From Acinetobacter sp. (GTDB lineage: Bacteria > Pseudomonadota > Gammaproteobacteria > Pseudomonadales > Moraxellaceae): a DNA stretch of 10,627 nt. Positions 1-6,648 of this stretch are shown in pieces. How positions within the stretch are numbered: position 1 is the first letter of the stretch; each line of letters starts with the position of its first letter. The position numbers were made by a program, and so were the translations under genes. The stretch is taken from positions 1 through 10,627 of the forward strand of contig JASLJB010000066.1 of NCBI GenBank assembly GCA_030152605.1, given 5' to 3'. The notes beneath the pieces were generated by a model, which ran no database searches, had not been told where the DNA came from, and worked only from the letters and a program-made list of their open reading frames with translations.

Positions 1-2
1 AT

Positions 3-24
3 CAAGCGCTTGTTTCTCAACAAG
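3..24 (-). promoter_or_regulatory. Leader hairpin and palindrome just downstream of the left-edge promoter
   Basis: On the minus strand CTTGTT-GAGA-AACAAG (24 to 9) forms a perfect 6-bp stem closed by a GNRA-type tetraloop. It overlaps the 10-base palindrome CAAGCGCTTG at 3-12. Both lie about 25-45 bases after the predicted transcription start. Structured untranslated leaders of this kind are typical of rRNA operons, where antitermination signals follow; those signals would lie beyond the edge. Confidence 0.45.
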
Positions 25-55
25 TTTTTATCAACATCACCGCCGATGGATGTGC

Positions 56-83
56 ATTATAGGCGAAATATTTTCAGGCGCAA
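56..83 (-). promoter_or_regulatory. Strong sigma70-type promoter facing out of the left edge; probable stable-RNA (rRNA) operon promoter
   Basis: Read on the minus strand there is a -35 box TTGCGC (78-83), a 16-base spacer and a perfect -10 box TATAAT (56-61). Transcription would start near position 49 and run out of the window. The DNA upstream (about 84-190) is very AT-rich with A/T tracts, as in UP elements. No start codon with a ribosome binding site follows in the remaining 50 bases. Together with the structured leader this suggests a stable-RNA operon, most likely rRNA. That identity is inference, because no mature RNA is inside the window. Confidence 0.6.
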
Positions 84-194
84 CCCCTAATTTAGATATT
101 TATCGAAATTAATCGTCGGATGCGTGGTTTTTAAACGAAAAGCCGTTTTTTTTTGATATTTTCGATTTATTTCAGTTTATAAATTAAACATAGA

Positions 195-1265
195 TTACTT
201 TTTTAGTGCTGCAGGCAAAGGCTGTTCTAATCGCTCGAGCAGCATTTCATGCTGATTTCTCTCTTGCCAGCGTAAAGGTCGGCAGTCGATATACTCACAA
301 TAGCCCGCATGTCCTTCATAAAGCTGTTGATCCAGTTCAACCTGATAGTTGAAACTACCGACATACCCTGCCCCTACACCAAACTTAAAGTCGCCGCGAC
401 TTTGCGCATCGACTTTAATACTGTGCTGCTTATCGCGCGCATGCCATTCAAACTCTCGAGGTAAATACATTTCTTGCTGGTTTGGGGTTTCCACTTTCGG
501 ATAAAGCCGCTGCACCACAAAGCGCACATCGATTTCAAAGCAATAGCACTGGTTTTGCGCCAAGTCGCGAACAAAAATTTTAGATTGCATCACTTGATTA
601 AACTGATTACGCACATGAATCAGCAGTAACTGGCGCTGATCTTCGAGATGAATCACTTGATAGCTATAAAAACAAATAGGCAAATACGGCAAATGAATAG
701 CACGCAAATAATCAAAACTTGCCAGCTGATCGATCTGAAAAACCTCACCCTTAAACTGAATCTGTCCCCGACATTGTGCTGGCACTGACCAATGCTGATA
801 TAGCCCCAAGCGCAGTTTGGAAAAATAACAAATCAGCGGCACTGCGGAAATCTGCAGATCCACACTTAATTCGGGATCATCTTGGTAGAGATGAAAATTG
901 GGAAATTCACCATTGAGATAAACGTGTTCGCCAAACTGAAAATATTGATGCCTGAGAACACAGTCGTGTTGAATAGAATAGCTTTGATAATGGCCCTGCA
1001 TGTGCGGACTTACACTGCTGATCAGCGATACGCTATCCAGTGCAGTAGTTTGAATACTGGCGGGATTTTTAAAAATAGGGATGTTGGGCTGCCCCATCAT
1101 CACCCTTAAACTAAAATAATGTAAGGGTGCGGGCAGATTGGGAATAATGATCGCCAGTTGTACGATCTTAAACCAGCCATTGGGTGGATGATAAGCCAGT
1201 TGTACAGGAAACTGAGCTTGCTTAAACAGTTGCGGCGTATCATAGGGTTCGATAAGCAACGGCAT
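195..1265 (-). CDS. Uncharacterised 356-residue protein downstream of pssA
   Basis: I do not recognise this protein with confidence. It has no signal peptide and no membrane segment. It is rich in aromatic residues, Gln and His and looks mostly beta-stranded. The C-terminal part contains glycine-rich strands (GVGAGYVGSF, then YEGHAGYCEYIDCR) that loosely recall the closing strands of AttH/CrtC-type lipocalin-like proteins; this is a weak inference. A GTG lies one codon upstream, but the ATG at 1265 is chosen because the minus-strand AAGGAG sits 6 bases before it and only 3 before the GTG. The gene begins 38 bases after the pssA stop with no terminator between, so the two are probably cotranscribed. 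No classical terminator follows it on this strand. Confidence 0.75.
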   Translation of the reverse strand: MPLLIEPYDTPQLFKQAQFPVQLAYHPPNGWFKIVQLAIIIPNLPAPLHYFSLRVMMGQPNIPIFKNPASIQTTALDSVSLISSVSPHMQGHYQSYSIQHDCVLRHQYFQFGEHVYLNGEFPNFHLYQDDPELSVDLQISAVPLICYFSKLRLGLYQHWSVPAQCRGQIQFKGEVFQIDQLASFDYLRAIHLPYLPICFYSYQVIHLEDQRQLLLIHVRNQFNQVMQSKIFVRDLAQNQCYCFEIDVRFVVQRLYPKVETPNQQEMYLPREFEWHARDKQHSIKVDAQSRGDFKFGVGAGYVGSFNYQVELDQQLYEGHAGYCEYIDCRPLRWQERNQHEMLLERLEQPLPAALKK

Positions 1266-1303
1266 CACAAGCTCCTTATTTCAATACACTTGACCAATAT
1301 CAG

Positions 1304-2146
1304 CTAACGCACTGAGTGACTTTCCTCAGTTTGGTTGCGTGCCAAAAATGTAGTCACAAAACCAGATAAAGCATACACAATAGACACCACCAAGATACCC
1401 AATGGGATATCGTAGGTAATAATGCCAAATACCAAGACCACCGGCAGCATCACCACAAATGGAACACGCTTACGATCGACCTGTTTAAATGAATAGTACT
1501 TAACATTTGAAACCATCAATAGACCAACGATGACCATCAATGCCGCATAAACCACTTGGATTGTGCTCGAACTCAGATCAAAGATCATCGGGTAATCGCG
1601 ACTCACCCACACCAGTGAAATCACCATCACCGCAGCCAAAGGACTCGCAATACCAATAAAGTAGCGTTTATCGACCACGCCGATTTGAACATTAAAGCGA
1701 GCCAAACGGAAGGCAGCACACGCGGTATAAACAAAACAGCAGGCCAAACCGATACGACCCAAATCATGCAACGCCCAGCTATACATTAAGATCGCCGGTG
1801 CAATACCAAAAGCCAATAAGTCAGAAAGCGAGTCATACTGTTCACCGAAGGCACTTTGCGCACCAATGGCACGCGCCACGCGACCATCCAAGCCATCAAA
1901 TAATGCAGCCAGAAAAATGGCATAAATCGCATGCAAATAATCGTGATTCATACTCGCAATAATTGAATAAAAACCACAGAGTAATGCCGCGGTCGTAATC
2001 AAGTTCGGCCAGAGATAAATGCCACGGCGTTTTACTTTATGCCCCTCATGGGTATGCTCTTCTTCTTCAACTTCAAAAGTGATGCCATCAAAAGAATGAT
2101 CATCGGGCGTAACATCATGGCGCTCAGGTTTATTGATATTTGTCAT
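1304..2146 (-). CDS. pssA: CDP-diacylglycerol--serine O-phosphatidyltransferase (phosphatidylserine synthase)
   Basis: Inner-membrane enzyme that joins CDP-diacylglycerol and L-serine to give phosphatidylserine and CMP, the committed step towards phosphatidylethanolamine. The CDP-alcohol phosphatidyltransferase signature DG-x2-AR-x8-G-x3-D-x3-D is complete, at D87, G88, A91, R92, G101, D105 and D109. About seven or eight hydrophobic segments run from residue 44 to 268, the first few flanking the motif. Residues 1-38 form a hydrophilic, acidic tail with an EEEE stretch and several His residues. This is the CDP-alcohol class of Pss, unrelated to the phospholipase-D-like PssA of E. coli. The ATG is preceded by AGGA at 7 bases. 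It lies 85 bases after rlmJ, probably with its own promoter, and is followed by an unknown gene. Confidence 0.93.
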   Translation of the reverse strand: MTNINKPERHDVTPDDHSFDGITFEVEEEEHTHEGHKVKRRGIYLWPNLITTAALLCGFYSIIASMNHDYLHAIYAIFLAALFDGLDGRVARAIGAQSAFGEQYDSLSDLLAFGIAPAILMYSWALHDLGRIGLACCFVYTACAAFRLARFNVQIGVVDKRYFIGIASPLAAVMVISLVWVSRDYPMIFDLSSSTIQVVYAALMVIVGLLMVSNVKYYSFKQVDRKRVPFVVMLPVVLVFGIITYDIPLGILVVSIVYALSGFVTTFLARNQTEESHSVR

Positions 2147-2170
2147 TCTTCGATCCTAATGTTTAACTTT

Positions 2171-2199
2171 ATTATGGCGTAACTGTCACTTAAATTGAA
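2171..2199 (-). promoter_or_regulatory. Candidate sigma70 promoter for pssA
   Basis: On the minus strand a -10 box CATAAT (2171-2176, 5 of 6 consensus bases) lies 17 bases after a weak -35 box TTCAAT (2194-2199). The predicted start near 2164 would leave an untranslated leader of about 17 bases that still includes the pssA ribosome binding site. The position in the rlmJ-pssA gap supports it; the -35 match is poor. Confidence 0.35.
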
Positions 2200-2225
2200 C
2201 AATAAATTGCCACCGCGTTGCCGCA

Positions 2226-2244
2226 GGTTGGTTATTCACCAACC
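2226..2244 (-). repeat. Perfect inverted repeat over the rlmJ stop codon
   Basis: GGTTGGT (2226-2232), a 5-base loop, then ACCAACC (2238-2244) form a perfect 7-bp stem. It straddles the TAA stop of rlmJ (2232-2234). No T-tract follows on the minus strand, so it is not a standard intrinsic terminator. It could be a 3' end-protecting hairpin in the rlmJ mRNA. Confidence 0.5.
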
Positions 2245-3089
2245 AACCAACGCACTGCAGCATGTCCGCCATTTTCGCTCATACGTAAATGTGGGAATAA
2301 CCATTGTAAAGCTTCATCAGCTTGATTTGAAAACTGCCAAGGTGGATTGATAACCAACAAAGCACAGCCATTTAGGCCAACTGGGGTATCATCTGGCCAA
2401 ACACAGATTTCACAGATTAACTGGCGACGAATACCAGACTTCTGCATTTTCTTTTCAAAACGGCTAATCATGGCGCGATCTTTAATCGGATACCATAAGG
2501 CAATCACACCGGTAGGCCATTTACGATGTGCTTCAACCAATAACTCCACCAACTGCGGAAAGTCTTTACGTTCAATCTCATACGGTGGATCGATCATGAC
2601 CAAGCCGCGTTTTTCTTTTGGCGGAATCACGCCCATCAAACCTTCGTAAGCATCACGCTCATGTAGGCCAGCACGTTTATCACGAATATTGTCTTTGAGT
2701 TGATCAAATACATCACTTTGCATTTCAAAAACAGTGGCTTTATCTGTTTCACGCATACCTTGCAAGGCAAACCAAGGTGAACCCGGATAGGCACCACGGC
2801 CTTCTTTGGCACGCATTTTTTCAACTAATTTTAAATATTGTTGCACGCCTTCTGGTGCTTGACGCACAACCGAATCATCAAGTTTCACTAAACGGTGAAT
2901 ACCGTTTAAATATTCACCAGATTTTTGTGCAGGTGCCGATGACAAATCGTATTGACCCGCTCCACCATGTGTATCAATATAGCGATAGGTTTTATCTTTG
3001 ACATTTAAACGTGTCAAAAGTTGCAGCAGTAACACGTGTTTCATGACATCAGCAAAATTGCCTGCATGGAAATGATGACGGTAATTCAT
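2232..3089 (-). CDS. rlmJ: 23S rRNA (adenine(2030)-N6)-methyltransferase RlmJ
   Basis: Cytoplasmic SAM-dependent enzyme that N6-methylates A2030 of 23S rRNA. From the chosen ATG the protein has 285 residues, close to the roughly 280 of E. coli RlmJ. It opens with the family N-terminus NYRHHFHAGNFADVMKH. The SAM-binding region YIDTHGGAGQYDL lies at about 37-49, YPGSPWF at 101-107 and the catalytic N6-adenine motif DPPY at 167-170. The frame stays open to a GTG at 3146, with ATGs at 3128 and 3101. I prefer 3089 because the conserved N-terminus starts there. The AGGA on this strand lies 12 bases before 3089 and directly abuts 3101, so 3101 (289 residues) remains possible. The gene is divergent from the prolyl hydroxylase gene. 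Confidence 0.92.
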   Translation of the reverse strand: MNYRHHFHAGNFADVMKHVLLLQLLTRLNVKDKTYRYIDTHGGAGQYDLSSAPAQKSGEYLNGIHRLVKLDDSVVRQAPEGVQQYLKLVEKMRAKEGRGAYPGSPWFALQGMRETDKATVFEMQSDVFDQLKDNIRDKRAGLHERDAYEGLMGVIPPKEKRGLVMIDPPYEIERKDFPQLVELLVEAHRKWPTGVIALWYPIKDRAMISRFEKKMQKSGIRRQLICEICVWPDDTPVGLNGCALLVINPPWQFSNQADEALQWLFPHLRMSENGGHAAVRWLVGE

Positions 3090-3203
3090 GTTTTGATTCA
3101 TTCCTGTATCCAACAGGCATTTTAGCATGAAAAAATATTTCTTCACTGCCCGTCTGTTGTTCTAAAATGCTGACCCTTTATTTTCTCAAGTGAATATAGT
3201 CCT

Positions 3204-3821
3204 ATGGAAGCAATGTTCATCCCAAAGTCATGGCATGTTGATCAAATTTTAGATGATTTAGATCAACATGGTTTCACTTTAATCGACAATGTCTACCCAC
3301 CTGACATTCATACCGCATTGATTGCAGAATGCAACACTCATTTAAATCAGTTCCGTGAAGCGGCCATTCAAAATGGAGTACTCAGTCAAATACGCAGTGA
3401 TCATATCTTATGGATTAATGATGACTTAAGCATTGCACAACAGCACATTGAATTGCTCACCGAGATCTATCAATGCCTGAATCGCAACTTTTTCCTTGGC
3501 ATTCAAAGTATTGAAGCGCACTATGCCTGCTATAACAGCGGCGAATTTTATAAACTACACCGCGACAACCCACAGCAAAAAAATCATCGCGTCATCTCTA
3601 GCGTGTTCTACCTGCATGCAGATTGGCAACACGACTGGGGTGGACAACTTAGATTACAAGATAAAAATCAAAATTGGCACACGATTCAACCGACACCGAA
3701 TCGCATGGTGTTATTTCAAAGTGATTTGTTACATGAAGTGCTCAAAGCCAAACAACAACGCCTTTCGATTACGGCATGGTTGCGTAGCGATCAACAAATC
3801 CTCCCATTGTCGCAGCTTTAA
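3204..3821 (+). CDS. EGLN/PHD-type 2-oxoglutarate-Fe(II) prolyl hydroxylase
   Basis: 205-residue soluble dioxygenase with a double-stranded beta-helix fold. The iron triad is H119-x-D121 (in KLHRDNP) and H177 (in LLHEV), and R186 should bind 2-oxoglutarate. The landmarks IRSD..LWI (63-71), ACY (108-110), HRDNP (119-123), YLHADW (136-141) and GGQLRL (146-151) match, in order, IRGD..WI, ACY, HxDNP, YLN.DW and GGxLRI of the animal HIF prolyl hydroxylase PHD2. Bacterial members of this branch include Pseudomonas PPHD, which hydroxylates a proline of elongation factor Tu. An EF-Tu target here is inference from that similarity. Two ATGs (3204 and 3213) are close together, neither with a strong ribosome binding site. 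A second rightward gene follows after 106 bases. Confidence 0.82.
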   Translation: MEAMFIPKSWHVDQILDDLDQHGFTLIDNVYPPDIHTALIAECNTHLNQFREAAIQNGVLSQIRSDHILWINDDLSIAQQHIELLTEIYQCLNRNFFLGIQSIEAHYACYNSGEFYKLHRDNPQQKNHRVISSVFYLHADWQHDWGGQLRLQDKNQNWHTIQPTPNRMVLFQSDLLHEVLKAKQQRLSITAWLRSDQQILPLSQL

Positions 3822-3853
3822 AACCAGCACCTACATAAACAAGCTTCAGGTAG

Positions 3854-3877
3854 CGCTTTAAAAATCACGCTTTAAAA
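3854..3877 (+). repeat. Short direct repeat in front of the 3928 gene
   Basis: The 10-mer CGCTTTAAAA occurs twice, at 3854-3863 and 3868-3877, start to start 14 bases apart. It sits in the 106-base gap between the hydroxylase and the next gene. It could be a tandem binding site or chance in AT-rich DNA. Confidence 0.3.
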
Positions 3878-3927
3878 TTACTGTTTTAGCCTCATATAGA
3901 TGGCATGTTGTAATAGGATTAACCTTA

Positions 3928-4455
3928 ATGCTTGAAGATACAAAGCTTATTATTTCGCGTATCGGTGAAACAGATCAGTTATCTTTAACAGAAAATAGCC
4001 CAACTTTGGCGTTAGAACGCAGTGATTTGCGTCTACAACTGGTGACGCATAGCCATGCCCGCTCAGAGCAAGTGCATTTCTTGCAAGAAGCGATTGTACT
4101 GCTTGAGCAAGCCCGAGTTGAATATGAGGAGATGCCGTTAAGCCTCTATCTGGATCTATCCATACAGCTTGCCAAAGCCTATATGATGTATTTTGAGATC
4201 AGTCAACAAGCACACTTTGCCTTGATTACCCAGCAGATTCTCAGACCATTGATGGTGCACGCACACGGCGATATTTATTTTTACTTGTCCTATGCCGCCA
4301 TTTGTAGAAATGAAAAAGCCCTGATGCGACATTGGCTGAGTAAATATGCAAAATCAAGCCAGTTTGATCATGAACTGATGTCACAGCATGCAGCCTTTGA
4401 ACCTGTACGGCATGAAGACTGGTTTAAGGCCTTGCTGCAATCACGACGCCATTGA
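3928..4455 (+). CDS. Uncharacterised helical (TPR-like) protein, 175 residues
   Basis: I do not recognise the family. The protein has no signal peptide or membrane segment and looks almost entirely alpha-helical. From about residue 46 (SEQVHFLQEAIVLLEQAR) to 142 it shows amphipathic helix pairs with the A/Y/L spacing of tetratricopeptide repeats. It ends with AAFEPVRHEDWFKALL (155-170), which resembles the 'F..LR....F..LL' closing helix of many TPR proteins. A protein-binding role is therefore a reasonable guess, no more. The ATG has AGGA 9 bases upstream. It follows the hydroxylase on the same strand and converges on mdh, ending before the shared terminator. Confidence 0.7.
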   Translation: MLEDTKLIISRIGETDQLSLTENSPTLALERSDLRLQLVTHSHARSEQVHFLQEAIVLLEQARVEYEEMPLSLYLDLSIQLAKAYMMYFEISQQAHFALITQQILRPLMVHAHGDIYFYLSYAAICRNEKALMRHWLSKYAKSSQFDHELMSQHAAFEPVRHEDWFKALLQSRRH

Positions 4456-4558
4456 TCCATCTGCAAAACAAGTAAGTTGTAGCAACTACAAAGTATTGCG
4501 CATCAAACCCGTCGAACTATTGATCTCAAATCATTGAAACTCAGAGAAATTCAGACAT

Positions 4559-4588
4559 AAAAAAACACCCCAAATGGGGTGTTTTTTT
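4559..4588. terminator. Bidirectional intrinsic terminator between the 3928 gene and mdh
   Basis: A7 (4559-4565), CACCCC (4566-4571), loop AAAT (4572-4575), GGGGTG (4576-4581), T7 (4582-4588). The six GC-rich pairs extend through the A/T tracts to a perfect 13-bp stem. Each strand shows a GC hairpin followed by seven T. It ends the rightward 3928 transcript and the leftward mdh transcript, whose stop lies 28 bases away. Confidence 0.93.
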
Positions 4589-4616
4589 CGCGTTAAGCGA
4601 ACTTAATCAATGAAGA

Positions 4617-5603
4617 TTAGTTGAACAAATGCGCGATTGCAGCACGTTCTTCTTCTAATTCATTCAAAGTAAAGTCCATACGCTCACGGCTGAATGCGTC
4701 AATTTCTAGACCTTCAACACGTGTATATTGACCATTTTCACAAGTCACAGGCACGCCATACATCACGCCTTCTGGGATACCATAAGAACCGTCTGAAGGA
4801 ATACCCATAGTGACCCATTCGCCATTGGTACCAAGTGCCCAATCACGCATATGATCGATTGCAGCGTTTGCAGCAGAAGCCGCTGAAGATAGACCACGTG
4901 CTTCAATAATTGCAGCACCACGTTTACCAACAGTCGGTAGGAATACGTTTGCATTCCACTCTTGATCGTTGATCAAGTCTTTAACGTTTTCGCCATTAAT
5001 GGTTGCGAAACGGTAGTCTGCATACATGGTTGGAGAGTGGTTACCCCAAACGGTAAGATTTTTGATGTCTTTAACCGCTTTACCAGTTTTTGCTGCAATT
5101 TGGCTCAACGCGCGGTTGTGGTCCAAACGAAGCATTGCAGTGAATTGACCTGGGTTTAAATCAGGAGCAGATTTCATTGCGATATAAGCATTGGTGTTCG
5201 CAGGGTTACCCACAACAAGTACTTTCACGTCACGGCTCGCGTGATCGTTGATTGCTTTACCTTGAACGGTAAAGATTTTAGCATTTTCTTGTAATAGATC
5301 AGCACGTTCCATACCTGGACCACGTGGACGCGCACCAACAAGCAAGCAGTAATCCGCATCTTTAAATGCAACGTTCGGATCATCAGTTCCGACCATACCT
5401 GCTAATAATGGAAATGCACAGTCTTCAAGTTCCATCATCACGCCTTTCAGCGCTTGTTGAGCTTTCTCAACTGGGATTTCAAGCATTTGCAAAATAACTG
5501 GTTGGTCTTTCCCTAACATTTCACCGCTAGCAATACGGAATAACAAGCTATAACCAATTTGACCTGCAGCGCCAGTCACGGCAACACGAACGGGTTGCTT
5601 CAT
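4617..5603 (-). CDS. mdh: NAD-dependent malate dehydrogenase
   Basis: Citric-acid-cycle enzyme that interconverts (S)-malate and oxaloacetate with NAD+/NADH in the cytoplasm. The 328-residue length is normal for the cytosolic-type (type 2) family. The Rossmann nucleotide-binding motif GAAGQIG is at 11-17. An acidic residue after the second strand, E42, favours NAD over NADP. Substrate-binding arginines lie in ARPRGPGMER (R92, R98), followed by VGNPANTNAY (131-140). The catalytic pair is D161 in LRLDHNR, with R164 next to it, and H189 in WGNHSP. The ATG has GGAG 8 bases upstream. It appears to be a single-gene unit: the terminator lies downstream and 357 bases of non-coding DNA upstream. Confidence 0.97.
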   Translation of the reverse strand: MKQPVRVAVTGAAGQIGYSLLFRIASGEMLGKDQPVILQMLEIPVEKAQQALKGVMMELEDCAFPLLAGMVGTDDPNVAFKDADYCLLVGARPRGPGMERADLLQENAKIFTVQGKAINDHASRDVKVLVVGNPANTNAYIAMKSAPDLNPGQFTAMLRLDHNRALSQIAAKTGKAVKDIKNLTVWGNHSPTMYADYRFATINGENVKDLINDQEWNANVFLPTVGKRGAAIIEARGLSSAASAANAAIDHMRDWALGTNGEWVTMGIPSDGSYGIPEGVMYGVPVTCENGQYTRVEGLEIDAFSRERMDFTLNELEEERAAIAHLFN

Positions 5604-5960
5604 ATCATCATCTCCAATTGAGGATCGTTAATGTGATTAAACGGGTTTTTCCATTTAATCGAATCATCATAAACGGCAAAGATTGTACTCCAATCCTGGG
5701 GCAGTTGCATGAAAAACCGAAGCAATATCAACAAAAGTCTGATAGAAAATTTGAATAAAATGAATTTAAAGCACAGCTTTTCTACCGTTGTATTTGAGCA
5801 GCGCGCCGGAAATGATCAATAGCAAACATCAGCATGATCAGGTTTAGAGCACGGCGATTGGCACTGATTTAAAGCTGGTGGCAAATGTTTTTAAGCGATA
5901 GTGTGCTTATAGAATGCAGCCTGACTGTTGTGATGCACCAGTAAGATTTTTTACTAGCAA
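5604..5960. other. 357-base intergenic region upstream of mdh
   Basis: This holds the mdh leader and the 3' flank of the RNase T2-like gene. A possible mdh -10 box TACAAT (minus strand, 5682-5687) has no good -35. The palindrome TGATCA occurs twice, at 5813-5818 and 5835-5840, 22 bases apart on the same DNA face. A weak AT-rich hairpin (AGTAA 5940-5944, TTACT 5951-5955) follows the RNase T2-like stop but lacks GC pairs. A 37-codon frame at 5709-5822 is not convincing. I see no tRNA or recognisable ncRNA. Confidence 0.5.
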
Positions 5961-6626
5961 CTAATAGCTGCCTTTAATCGCAAACTCACGTGGACAGTTG
6001 GACTGCACTTGGTTAGAGCAGGCTTTATATTGCCCATTGGCTTTATAGCAGACTTGAATTTCAGTCAAAATATGACGATCTTTGGCTTGCTGACAACTAA
6101 AACGGATGCCGTTACTTGGCAATGCTGGATTGAGCCTAAGGAACTGTGTTCTCAACTCATTTTGTGAAATGTTTCGATCTTCATAACCCGTCAGCTCAGC
6201 CGGAATCTTCAGTCGCTCAGCCAGATTAATAATGGTTCTAAAATACTGACTGGCATTCATCGGCACACATCCCCCGACCTCTTGCCACAACTGCACACGC
6301 ACGTTTTTCTCTGGCATCACGCGCACCACGACCTTGGATTGTAGTGGTGACAAGGTTGCAGAGCTATTGGTGCGGCAGTTCTGCGCTGTGGTCTCAGGAA
6401 TCAAACCTGAAATCGTCAGCGCATAACCTTCTAAACATTTTCGTTGTTTGGCAATTCTTCGATCCAAAGCACAGACGGCGGGCGTCATTTGTACGTGCAT
6501 GACATAGCCTTGTAAATTCGGCTCAGCCGCATAGCTCTGCGACGGATACAAGGTCGTCAATGCCGCCACAGCCAATAGCCACGCACAGCACTGTGTTTTT
6601 AGGGCTCGAAAAATTTTATCTTTCAT
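5961..6626 (-). CDS. Secreted RNase T2/RNase I-fold protein lacking the catalytic residues (probable pseudoenzyme)
   Basis: 221 residues, with a Sec signal peptide (basic start, hydrophobic 14-26, cleavage after SYA at about 33), so periplasmic or secreted. It aligns by eye along E. coli RNase I: the opening strand YVMHVQMTP (41-49), the C-terminal LTEIQV (187-192, LTEIQI in RNase I) and a final C-x3-F-x-I-x2-GY. Eight cysteines (52, 64, 84, 120, 178, 193, 203, 211) could form four disulfides. The first catalytic segment (xxHGLWP) reads TISGLIP at 71-77, so Ser73 replaces His. The second (E-Y/W-x-K-H-G-x-C) reads LWQEVGGC at 113-120, so Glu, Lys and His become Leu, Glu and Val. Only H44 and H185 remain as histidines in the mature part. 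The segment between the two sites is shorter than in RNase I. RNA cleavage is therefore unlikely; RNA or inhibitor binding is possible. It starts 22 bases after slt and is probably cotranscribed. Confidence 0.85.
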   Translation of the reverse strand: MKDKIFRALKTQCCAWLLAVAALTTLYPSQSYAAEPNLQGYVMHVQMTPAVCALDRRIAKQRKCLEGYALTISGLIPETTAQNCRTNSSATLSPLQSKVVVRVMPEKNVRVQLWQEVGGCVPMNASQYFRTIINLAERLKIPAELTGYEDRNISQNELRTQFLRLNPALPSNGIRFSCQQAKDRHILTEIQVCYKANGQYKACSNQVQSNCPREFAIKGSY

Positions 6627-6648
6627 TCATCTTCACAACAAAGCACAG

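Noticed and set aside
133..154. AAACG hairpin with a T-tract as terminator for the leftward unknown gene
   Set aside because: The T-run follows the hairpin only on the plus strand. On the minus strand, where transcription of the neighbouring gene runs, the hairpin is followed by A residues, and the stem has only five weak pairs.
3496..3861. 121-codon open frame overlapping the hydroxylase gene in a different phase
   Set aside because: It overlaps conserved iron- and 2-oxoglutarate-binding motifs of the real frame, and its own translation shows nothing recognisable.
4475..4491. Overlapping small dyads (AGTTG/CAACT and TTGTAG/CTACAA) after the 3928 gene
   Set aside because: Loops of three bases with short A-T-rich stems and no T-run; the strong terminator 70 bases further on explains transcript ending.
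5709..5822. 37-codon rightward reading frame in the gap upstream of mdh (starts MKNRSNINKS, ends AGNDQ)
   Set aside because: Only a loose G-rich stretch precedes the ATG, there is no promoter or family resemblance, and a frame of this length is expected by chance in AT-rich DNA.
5940..5955. AGTAA/TTACT hairpin as a terminator for the RNase T2-like gene
   Set aside because: The stem has five pairs, mostly A-T, and no T-tract follows on the minus strand.
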